NCBI RefSeq assembly: GCF_963576615.1
Contig: NC_088712.1
Coordinates: 21,667,870-21,731,869, forward strand
DNA length: 64,000 nucleotides
Origin: Watersipora subatra
Lineage: Eukaryota > Bryozoa > Gymnolaemata > Cheilostomatida > Watersiporidae
Direction of reading: 5' to 3'
Program-made: the position numbers and the translations under genes
In this document: one piece after another, positions 13,701 through 25,700 of the stretch
Layout of the letters: every line of letters starts with the position of its first letter
Position numbering within the stretch: position 1 is the stretch's first letter
Notes under the pieces: generated by a model
Seen by the model: the letters and a program-made list of their open reading frames with translations, nothing else
Database searches by the model: none
What the model was told of the DNA's origin: nothing

Positions 13701-16700
13701 AGTCATGACTTATTATATTGAGTCATGACTTATTATATTGAGTAATGACTTATTATGTTGAGTTATGACTTATTATTTTGAGTCATAACTTATTATATCG
13801 AGTCATGACTTATTATATTGAGTCATGACTTATTATATCGAGTCATGACTTATTATATTGAGTAATGCTTTATTATATTGAGTAATGACTTATTGCATTG
13901 AGACATCACTTGTTATATTGAGTCATCACTTGTTATATTGAGTAATGACTTATTATAGCAAATGATAATTTTTTTAGCAAGTGGTGGCTTGTTATTGCAA
14001 GTTACAATGTAGTTTTTGACACGCTGATTCTTTGCAGCAAGCTGCTGTCAATCTTTGACCCTTTTGCTGGTGGTAAAAAAGCAAGCTGGAAGAATTCAGA
14101 AGACGCCATTCACTCTGTACTCGGCTTTCTCAACAAGCAAACTTGCTCTCCTCCTGCAGATATCGAAAATGTTAAATCTCTAGTCCGTCAATTTTTAGAG
14201 GTACATGTCTTAAATCTGCTAAAACCTGATAATCGGTATTTACATGTATCTATAAGAAAGGGCATCCAGATACTATGTTATCAGGATATTATGTTATCAG
14301 GATATTATGTTATCAGGATACTATGTTATCAGGATACTATGTTATCAGGATACTATGTTATGAGGATACTATGTTATCAGGATACTATGTTATCAAGATA
14401 CTATGTTATCAAGATACTATGTTATCAGGATACTTTGCTATCAGGATACTATGTTATCAGGATACTATGTTATCAGGATACTATGTTGTTCCGATATTAT
14501 GTTGTCATCTGATTAATATATTAACTGAGGATCATGTTAATTGTATATTTTGGGATCTGGTTAAAGGTTGACTTGCAACAAAATTCACATTACAGTTATT
14601 TGGTATCATAAGATTCACCATGTCTTACTGTGTTGTGTTATAGGTGCCAAATATGTACACACATGATTACAAGCTCTTAAAAGCGAAAAGCCGCCATAGA
14701 TTAGGTAGCTCTTATTAGTAAGCTTACTCAAAGTATCCGTTGGCAGTGTGCTTGGCTAATAGCAAGTGGCAGGCAACTCTCATTACCTTTCATTATTCTC
14801 TCATTATTCTACAACTCTCATTATTTATAAGCTGATTTTTAATACCCAGGCAACTCGTAGTACAGCTAGTCTTTGTATGCTGTTGTGTGTACGTATTGCA
14901 GCTATCCCTTTGGGGAAATAAGTGTGACCTGAGTATTTCATCTGGTCAAGACAACTCACAGACATCCAACCCTCTAAAGCAAATCGGTCAACTTGATGAG
15001 TTTTTATTGGTGGATGATTATGAGTGTTTATGGAGTCAGCTGCTTCAGCTGCGTGAGAAACATGGAGGGTGCAACTCCGTAAGAATAGACATAATCCTGG
15101 ATAATGCAGGTAACTCATTGTGACATTTTTCCCAGACTGTCTAATTACCCAGATGTGAAATGCGGTTCTATACAAGCATGTTACCACTTCCTCCAAATAG
15201 CTGCGCCGGTTTCAACTCAAAATTTCTGGAGCACTATAATTTATGACATTGTTATGTTGGCTTATGTGGCAAAGTTTTATGCTGATTTACAGCTGAAGTT
15301 AGAAAGCTTATTCTTGAAAGCGTTTTTTCAACATTATTTAAAATGTTATGAGGAGTTTAATCGAAGTGCCAACACTTCTCAGTCAATATCTCTTAAAATA
15401 TGACAATCATCGTTTTCTATTACGTAACACCAACGTACTACATCCACCATGGTGTGTTTTAGTTTGTGAACTTTCTGTTACTACAACCTACAATATCCTT
15501 ACTCCTCCACAATACTGTTGGTTGATCAACTTTTAACACACTTTTGTTCAACCCAAGACCTGCTGATTTCTCTCTCTTTAATGTTTTCTTGTTTTTTGGC
15601 ATGTAACGAAGACATCATTTTGTTGATGGTTACTATTGCCAATAAAAAACTTATACATACAGTAATAGTACAACGTAAATAATCCATTCCAGGATTGCTT
15701 ACGTTATAAGGATTTTATGCTATAAGAACAGTAAAATACATGTTAATTGCTTAATTCGTTCCGAGATCATTCCAAACTCACCCCTTTGCCCATGTAACAA
15801 AAAAACTAGGACTTAGTCCAAATTAACTTTTTAATTTGTTGGTCGTATTGTGAATGTAATATTATTAGTTCGCATCGACAACTTGTCTCCTTTTTCTGCT
15901 CAATTTCACTGATTTTATAGATTCTGACCGGTAATTGACTTGACTAGATGTAATTTCACTATAAGTTGATGGGGAACACACATATTCGACGTCCGTTTAC
16001 AACAATATGTTTATTGTTCAAGACAACAAAGTCTATTTTGCAAAGTAAAGCTAATGACATGTATTTTATATGTCTACAATAAAGCTAATCCAACATTGTT
16101 TTTACTATAGAAAGAGTAGCGTCTACCTGTATGTCATCTGTCTGTATCCAGCAGTCAAGATTAAGAGAAAAGAGAGCTTTTGACGATAATCCAACTCGTA
16201 ACATTCAGATTGGTCGACTGTAACAAATCGATCTTCTTTAAGTATCTATGAACAATTGCGCAGCCACCTATTCTCTGTTTTGTCGACACATCTGACGATC
16301 TATCACCACGGACTATAATGTCATAGAAGTTGTATATATAATAGACTAGCCGTACTACCCAGCGTTGCCCGGGTAATAAAAAATTCTTTGGACAAAAAAT
16401 TGATTTGTATTTAACATATAACAACATTTGCCATTCTAACTTTCAAACTATATATCATGAGAAAAGTGTTTTGTGTAGTTGAAATAAATTAGGTGAAAAA
16501 TAAAACAACTGTAAAGCTTTGCCAATTTTGTCAAACAACTGTAACCTTCAAACTTTATATTACGAGGAAAAGGTTTTGTGAAGGACAAATAATTTAAAAA
16601 TAAATAAAACAACTGTAAAGGTTTTCAAACTATTGTAAATTTAAAATTTCATAACTTTCAGCGACGTATATCTTTTAATAACGTACAGTGGAACCTCGGT

Positions 16701-19700
16701 TCGAAAACCGAGTTGTTTGAGATCCGAAACAATTTTTCCTATTAGAATGAATGTAAGTAAATTGTAATCCATTCCAAAGCGAGAAAACAACTTCGGTAAA
16801 GTATTTTACACCATAAACTATATTGTATACTGCATATTATATATAAAAACGGGTAAATATAGATCGTGTTTATTCTTAATAAAAGCTTTTCTATTCATGA
16901 TGATGGAAAAAGAAAACAAAAGTAAACATTTCGTATGTTTTGCTCTTAAAACATCAAAAACATTAAAGGTTAAGATACAATGACAAAAATTGCAGAAATC
17001 GATAATGAAACAGCAAAAAATGTCACAGATCAGTTACATCAAAATTTGTAGGAAAAGGAAAATATAAGCAGCAATGGCACGTTTACTTCACATCTTTGAA
17101 GGAAAATCCTACTCCAAAACAATTTAGGGTAACTCGAGTGGAGGGATTATCTCTCTAGCAAATCTATTTGGTAAATCTCTTCGTCCTAGTTGGTTCTTCC
17201 CTTTTTGTGAATTTATGAAGCGTAAATTGCTTCTCCATTTATTAACGAATGTTTCCATGCTGTTTCCGGAGCTGTTCCAATTCCAATGCGCTTGCTCTCA
17301 AACCGAGTTGGTTGAGAACCGAAGCGTCCAAGAGCCGAGGTTCCACTGCATTATAATCAGTACACAAATCGCCAAATTTTAAGTTTGAGATAAATTATTG
17401 TCGATATCATGGGGACATCATAAATTAGGCGAATAACCATCGCTTTGCATATACTTAAGTCCCAAACTTTTTTTGTTAAGGGGCATTGTAAAGCAAGGCT
17501 AAAATAATTAGCACGCGCATGAAGTATGGGGTATATGATACACTATGTTGTACTGGCTCAGTGGTAGAGCGCCCGGATAAGAACCGTGTTGACGCATTTG
17601 TCGTGAGTTCAAATCTATCAGCCAAACAGAATTATGAAATCAAGATTTTAAGAACCATTGATGGAGGGTCACACATACTCATAGCATTTGCCACTTTTGC
17701 ACCTCCACTAAGTCAAGTTTCCATGGTCACTGGTTGACGATGTTAGAATGTTTTGCTGAATGGATGAATTAAGAATGGAATGCTGGACACAAGAGTCAAT
17801 TAGAACAGTATACAGGATTAACTCCGCAAGAAAGACAATAGACATTGAAAGCCCTTGATTTGTAAAGTGAGAACTAAATTGTTATGGTTTTGTTTGTAAA
17901 AATATTTGTAAAAACTCAGTCAAACTTCGAAATACGAAGTTAGTCAATTCAAATTTTTGCTTCATACGTTGAAACCTTCATATGCCGAAACCTTTGTATG
18001 TCGAAACCTTTGTATGTCAAAACCATCACATGTCGAAACCATCACATGTTGAAACCATCACATGTTGAGACTTTATCTGTCAAAACCATCATATGTCAAC
18101 ACCTTCGTATGTCGAAACCATCATATGCTGAACCCTTTGTATGTAAAAACCTTCACATGTCGAAACCATGTTAATGTTGAAACCATCACATGTTGAAACC
18201 TTTATCTGTCGAAACTAGTGCTGGGCACGGGTAGTAATACTCGTTGAACTCGCGGGTTTATCTTCTCTCGAGTATCGGGTAATAGAGATTTCGGGTATTC
18301 CGGTCCTTCGGGTTCGGGTTTTGACTTTCAAGTTCGGGTTTTGGTACACGGATCCGTCGGGTAGTGTGGACAAAAACTCGGTCTATTGCATCCTCTGGGA
18401 CCACAGGGCATCTCTGTGTCATTTTTTCTAAGGAGGCATGACAATGGGGTTTAACGAGTCTTTAATTTAATAGGTAGAATAAAATATATCATACCTTATT
18501 TACTATGCCTACTAGAAATATTGTAGTCAAGCAGTGATTACTTGTCATTAAAAGGTGAGAAGAAATACTTACATCACATTTTATTTGCACATTTAGCCAA
18601 ATCGGCTTCGTAAACAAATCTATGCCATTTTTAATACGGCGCGTGTCAGCTATCACCGATAACACATAGGTTCTTAGTCTGTTTCCGCTATCGCCTTGTT
18701 AGAAACAGCTATCAGCGTTGATAGTAGCGGTGAAAATTTAATAACTCTGTTTAAATTGATTACCCTAGGACACTTATATTTCGCTAGTATTTAGTTTCGT
18801 GAGTAGCACACAGAGTAAAATTTCGCTGCAACTTAATTTCGCAGCTCTGATGAGTGCGAAAATATAGTGATGTGAAAATAAATACAGTGGAACAAACAAA
18901 TTAGATTCCTCAGGTCCGGTCCTCTAGTAAAAAAAGTTGTTATATTTGCGATTAGTTTGTATTTGTAACCCGCAGGTATAAATGTATGGCAGAAATCGAT
19001 AATTCAACGTGATCGCTTGCTGCCATTTGTTTCTTGGACTATCAATGACGTCTCGGTCCTTTCCGTCGTGACCGATATGGTACCAATATTCGATCTCAAG
19101 TATTTATAGCAAGCGATGGCCATGGCACGTTTTGAGTTCACAATATTTCAAATTTAAAAAAAATCAAATACAGTACATGTCTCATAAAAAAGAAAATAGA
19201 TAACAACCAACATCACAACCAGAACTGTATTACATGGTTGGACCTGGTGAGGGTTGTTATCGTTTTTGGTTGGCAGTAAAATTCATCACTACAATAAGTA
19301 TTATTTAATTGTATGACTTCACCTACCAGACTTTCATCCTCATCAGTTACAAATTCGGTGACTAAACTGATATCATCATCTTCTTCGTTTGTCTTGGCTT
19401 TTCCAAAAAAACTTGTTATCTTAATTTGCTTTGCCATGCTGCTCATTCGGTGTATTAACGAATTTACTAGAAATTTCCCAATGAGCTCAATCACACACAA
19501 AATTATCTGCATTTCTAATATCACGATTTTGTTGTGGATATCAATGAACTACAGGGCCGTATTCCCTTGGACAGCTGGCCGGCTAAGACGCCCCAACGTT
19601 TTAGGAATTTCATAGTCCAACGGCTATAGAAAGGTTTTTATCGCTGTAGAATATCACTTTATTCGAAGCCATAGATACAAACGTCAACTTTTAGTAGTTC

Positions 19701-22700
19701 TTAGGCGTCATTATTATCTTCATCAGCGGCAAAATATTCTTGTTAACGACTTTTATAAAGGTTTGCAAAATATCAAGTTTTAGCAAACATCTGCTTGCCC
19801 ATATCCTACTTAATGAACTTGAAATAAAATCGGCAAAAATGATCTTTGTTAAAACGCTTAAAAAAAGATGTCTTCTTTCTGAGCTTTTTAACTGCATACA
19901 AGTTTTGCCTGTTTTAATTTTAAAACGTTTTGTCAGTCACATCAGCTAAAACAAAGCAAATCTCAAAAAATAGAAAAATGTTGATACTTGCCAATAAAAT
20001 TTTTTAAAACTTCACGTGAGAGGCCCGGCTGAGGCCCTACATAAGAGAAACCTGTTGGGAGCTTACAGCACCCCCCCCTTCTCCACACCCCAGATGTTCA
20101 TAACTAGTCGTCTAACATTAGCCCCCCAACTTGCAACCAGTGAATACAGGCTTGCGTAGAACATAGCTATTTAATTTCGAATTTTCGCTAGTTCGTAATG
20201 ATAGTTTAGTTTCGCGCATGAATTTTTCGCGTGATGATGACTCCGCGAAAACGCGAAAGTTAGATGCCGCGAATACTTAAGTGTCCTAGGGTACCACAGC
20301 TAGCTATGATGGATTACATAATTCATTATAACCAAGTTTTACTAAGCCAACAAGCCTTACTAACGGAAAAAGCCGATAATGTAAATTTTTTTATGATATT
20401 TGGAGCACCATCTACAAAAGGTCAGAGGTACATAGAACATGCTTAAGTATTAAGCTACCATAGACCCTATCTTCTGCCACCTGTTGACACGAAAATGCCC
20501 TGTAGCCCCAGACTATCTTGACTGTTTAACAATCCACCTGTTAACGCTGCGAGTACGAATGTCAGTCAATAAAAACTGAAAAATGATAAATAAATTGAAA
20601 AGAAATATAATTGCTTTGTAAATTTGAAGATATATCTGTTTAGAAAATTTAAACATAAAATCCATATCAATAAACCCGATACCCGAAAAACCCGTAGGCA
20701 AAGAAATATCCGAGCCTAGCACTACTAGCTACCCGATCCTCGAAAAACCCGAACAGAAGGGGACGGGTCTAAACCCGTTGACCAAGAAGTACTCGTGCCC
20801 AGCACTAGTCGAAACAGTCACATGTCGAAGCGTTCGCATGTCGAAACCTTCGTATGTCGAAACCTTCGTATGTCAAAACATTCGAATGTTAAAACCTTCA
20901 TAGGTCGAAACTTTAACTATGCTGGCTCGCTTACACAAGCATTTACATGGTCTAATATTGTAACTGTTATCTTGTTAACTGTTATCTTGTTAACTGTTAT
21001 CTTGTTAACTGTTATCTTGTTAACTGTTATTTTGTTAACTGTTATCTTGTTAACTGTTATCTTGTTAACTGTTATCTTGTTAACTGTTATCTTGTTAACT
21101 GTTATTTTGTTAACTGTTATCTTGTTAACTGTTACCTGGGTTCCTTGTTTCGATACAAGCGAGTAATCGCCTACTAGGTAGTTAGTTCTATAAGATTATA
21201 ACAAGACGCTGTGCTTATGATTGGTTTATCATATGAATTCCGATAGATCATTTGCTAAAATACTCATGTATATAAACTGCGTGGTAGCAAAGGAAATGAA
21301 CTTTGAAGTTTCATTTTACATTGTCTTTATGTCACGCAAATATGTGTTGTTATTTTATTTTTGTGTTTGACAGGCTTTGAGTTACTTAGTGACCTTTGCC
21401 TAGCTGAGGTCTTACTTACGGTTGGGATGGCTAGCCAGATCATGTTTCACATCAAGTCATATCCTTGGTTCGTCTCCGACACGACCGAGGATGATGTCAA
21501 GTATTGCTTAAGCAAGCTGCAGCAGTCTGATATGATGCTGGAGCGATGCCAGGGCAATGCTTGGGCAGCCCGTGTCAATGAAGGTAAGGCCACAGTCTAG
21601 TATGCTAGGGCCACTTCTGTGAATGAAGTTGGGAACACAGTCTAGTATGTTAGGGCAGTAGGTGGAAACACAGTCTAGTATGTTAGGGCAGTAGGTGAGA
21701 ACACAGTCTAGTACATGTATAATAGAACTGCCTGCATCAATGAAGGGAAACACCGTTTAGTGTTCTATACTCCCAAAAGCCATATTTTAACATCTTGTAA
21801 GTGGTTAATATAATAACTTTTTACTTCATTCCTCTGCAGGTATATTAGGCATATCGGTTTTATGAAGATTTTTATTGACAAATGTGAGATGTAATGAAGA
21901 GAGATCTGGTGATAGTGAACTGAAACGAAGGCGAGATTGAACAGAAGTATCAGTAGTGTACGGTATATTCACATCTGCTGGCCTGAAAATGCCTCCAGTC
22001 TGTAAATGCTTGCAACACAAACTGTAAAATACAGACATCTGTTAAAGATAAACTTACACAAAATTTTAGTAGATTTTATCAGAAAATATCGATATTTTTC
22101 AGTCATTTGCGATTGTCTTTGATATTTGGGTTAATCCGACTGCCAAGACTTTCAAAGGCTTAAATCAACAACAACTTCAGAGCAGTCAAAATACTCGTAA
22201 GGAAAAGATGCATGAAATAACGTCACTAGTTGCTATGGATGCTATAGTTGAAATCTGCTATTGTGTTGAAAATGAAGGGTTACACGGCTCCATTCTGTCT
22301 GTCTCTTTGGAACCATAAAGACATGAAAAGTGCACTATCTCTTTATTTGAATGTTTAGTCTATTTTAATTTTGAAATATCCCTGTCAGTCAGATTACCTC
22401 AAACATAAAAAATCACATATACTGATACTTTCTGATCAAATTTTTTTGATGTTTAAGATGATCTAATTGCAGGATGTGTCAAGATTAAAATCGACAAAAC
22501 TTGATCGCGGTTAAAATTTTCAGATCAAATTAAAGTTTGATCATAACATCTATAGTTTCAAAGAGACAGAATAGACACTCATAATGCTTCAACTTGAACA
22601 CAATAGCCGACATCAACGATAGCAACGACAACTAGTGATGTCATTTCGCACGTATTTTTTTTCTGAACAAAATCTATTCTCATATAGGTTCATTCGTCTT

Positions 22701-25700
22701 CAGGAAGGATGAATATTGGACGCTGCCACACGACTATGCCGCTATGAGGGAAAAGTGCCCAAAGCTTTACACTCTGCTGTCTGACAGCGATCTTCTCATC
22801 TTCAAAGGTAGTCTAATTTATTATGGTTTATTCTTTTTAGTCAAACCACATTACGTTCATACCTGACATACGAGTGGTTTAAAATTTCATGTAAACGAAT
22901 GTAAATAAATGTAAATTTCACGAGTAGTGCTGCACGATAAAGTGATATAATTCAATGTGAGGATATATTTCAGTGGATGATCTTATATTGGGTCAGTTTT
23001 CAAATCGATCTGAATATCGAAGCCGATATTTTATCGAAATATTGGCTTATTTTATTTTGCAAAACTGGAGTTGTCTATTTTATTTATTGTAAAGAGGGGA
23101 CAACTCCTGTTTTTCAATCGATATTCACCAATATTCTCTCATATAGTTTATGTTAAAACCTAACACTGTATATCGTAAGAAGACAACTCCAATGTTCGAT
23201 ATTTTACGATATTCGATATATTTAGAGACCAAATAATCAAATGTACATGCAAAGATATCGTGCAGCACTACATACGAGTTTAAAAATGGTTTTTAATTTT
23301 ATTAGTTTTAAAATTTCATGTAAACAGTGAGCAAGTCTATGGTTCTAAACCCTAGTAATAATTTTAAATAGTTTATCTACTTTTCATAAAAGACTGAGAT
23401 TATTTTGAAGGCTGAATTTAGATAATGATGGGTTTTAAGACATCGATCTCTATCATTCTAAATCGGACTAAACATCCCTAACTTTCGTTCCTAAAAAGCT
23501 AGACTGCATCACATATTTATGGGCGGAGCTTGTTGCGACGACCGTGTTGTTTTCAAGACGGATATTGAAACGCTTTAAAAAGCCTTCATGACTTTGAAGG
23601 TTAGTGGACCAATCTTTATTTTGAGTACAAAATCGGAATCAGCGTATCTGATTTACTTAGAAAATATGATAAAAGTTGTATGTGACAGTTATGGTTTAAC
23701 TTATCTATTCATCTGTCTGGAGTTAGCTTAGAGATTAGGAACAATATTGCTTTTGACGAGATTTGAACTTAAGAATTTTGGCTTTATATCTCGACACTCT
23801 ACCGACTGCACCAATCTACCACCTAGCTTAGCAGTAATTGTGCAGTTACTTATATGATCTCTCGAAGCGCAACCAACACTCGGTTTACTTGCATATACAG
23901 TGCACCCTCAGAATACGATTACCCTGATATACAATTTTTTCGAGGTGGAGCACGCTAATTTTGAAACCTCACCATACGAATCTTATTTCACCACACCAAT
24001 TCAACAAAATTTTCACCCCAGTTCGGTTTTGGCAGTCAGTGTGCTTATTACCAATGTCAAAATAACAAAGACACCGAAATTCTGTTTGCCGAAAATCTTT
24101 TCACAACGCCCAGATGAAACACAATTACCGATTTATCTCAGTTCAGCAATTCTCGCATGTAAAGATTTTCCTTCAAAACCAGTAACAAAGTTGGAGTTGC
24201 GAGTCCTTCAAACAGTGGTCAAACGACTTCCCCTTAACCTGCTTACATAAAAATTCACTTCATTACCAAAACAACATCGTTCGGGCTGTTTTGCCAAATT
24301 AGGTTAAAAAGATTTTAAAAAGGTCTGCTAAAAGTTATAGTAAAAGCGAAGACTGAAAACTGATATAATAAAATATAAGGATAAAAAGTTGAAGTTCAAT
24401 TAAATAGTTAAAAATACAGACTGAAACTTAGCTTCAAGTGTGTGGTGGTGGTGTGGTGGTGGTGCGCGTGCGCAGATGCGTGCGTGTTTAGCTCAACTTA
24501 TATTAAATTAGTTCAAAGTCTAAGTTGCATGTATGTCTATTTGAAGGTAAGAACTCCCTACAATACGTACTGGTACATTACGCTGCTACATTTTATTGCA
24601 GATCGTAACCGCTTGATACACTAAGTACACTAAAGTTACTGTAGGTAACTATAGTTACTAAAATTAACCCACTATTTTGTTACTAATTTTAATATGTACA
24701 ACACTTACATAAAAGTTTGACGATTTTTACAAAGGGATGTTTTCATTATATAACCACTATGGTTTTTATACCCCACATGATTTTTTCCCTGTATGATGCC
24801 AACCCTGGAACGGATAAAAATTGTATCCTGAAGATGCACTGTATCAATAATACATGAACTATAAGTTAACTAGTTTAACCTTGACCCAGTGTAAGTCAAA
24901 GTTATTTAAGCCTCATATCTTCACTCTCGTCACTTTCATCTTCGACACCAGCACATTGCCGAGCTTTACACTTCCTCTTGCATGTCTCAAAGGGAGTGAA
25001 AACCTTTCTTAAAACTTGTTATGTAGTTTTTTATAATGTATTTGTTTTAATTCTCTCTGTAATTACCTGCACGTAGGTATGTTGTGTTATGATGATTTAA
25101 AAAAGTGAATAGGGTTAACATAAGCTCTCAATCGTCACCTAGTTGTATCTAATGAAGGGTTAAGGTCTGGCCACACGTAATGAATTATTCGTTCAATCTG
25201 ACCGAATTCACGAATTTCACAGAATTCACAGATTTATTCGGCCAAATATCACAGAATCGTCTGAGCTGTGCATGCACACCGAATTCGTCAACGAAACGCT
25301 TTTAATTGGCTAACCAATTTTTTTAGCGAGCACGATTCTAGTTGCTTTGACAAGTGGTATAGTCCAAGACACGTACGACGTCACACAATAAAAGTATTAC
25401 CACGATATGACTTGATACATACGATGCAACTGCCTATATGCGCTAGAGATAGCGCCAGTTTTTGCGACGGAGCTTTCTCTGCATAAAAAGAAATTATTAT
25501 TATTGAAAAAGAAACGATGTATAGCTTCTAAAACATCTAAAAGAAATTACTGGATACACAATGAGAAGTTCCTGCCATGGTGAACCAACGAGAGAGAACC
25601 AACAATAGCGCATATAGGCAGTTGCATCGAATGTATCAAGTCACATCGTGGTAATACTTTTATTGTGTGACGTCGTACGTGTCTTGGACTATACCACTTG

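Larger units (their letters stand above)
18216..20807. mobile_element. hAT-like DNA transposon, 2592 bp, with nested elements
   Basis: The ends are TAGTGCTGGGCACGGGTA and the inverted CGTGCCCAGCACTA. The flanks are GTCGAAAC on both sides, an 8-bp duplication as hAT elements make, though the host repeat also contains this 8-mer. The interior is dominated by another element at 18763-20294. Confidence 0.75.
17966..20915 (+). repeat. 16-bp minisatellite interrupted by a hAT-like insertion
   Basis: GAAACCTTCGTATGTC-type units occupy 17966-18215 and resume at 20808-20915. The insertion at 18216-20807 splits one array. Confidence 0.85.

Noticed and set aside
13461-13957. CRISPR-like array
   Set aside because: Units are contiguous with no spacers, in a eukaryotic intron.
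14275-14571. 98-codon and 73-codon frames on the plus strand
   Set aside because: Produced by the 16-bp minisatellite; no composition or similarity typical of a gene.
20795-21166. 123-codon frame with LLTVI repeats
   Set aside because: Spans two minisatellites (16-bp and 15-bp units) in ARMT1 intron 5.
23900-24250. 116-codon plus-strand frame as a gene
   Set aside because: Starts within the terminal inverted repeat of a Tigger-like MITE and has no domain.
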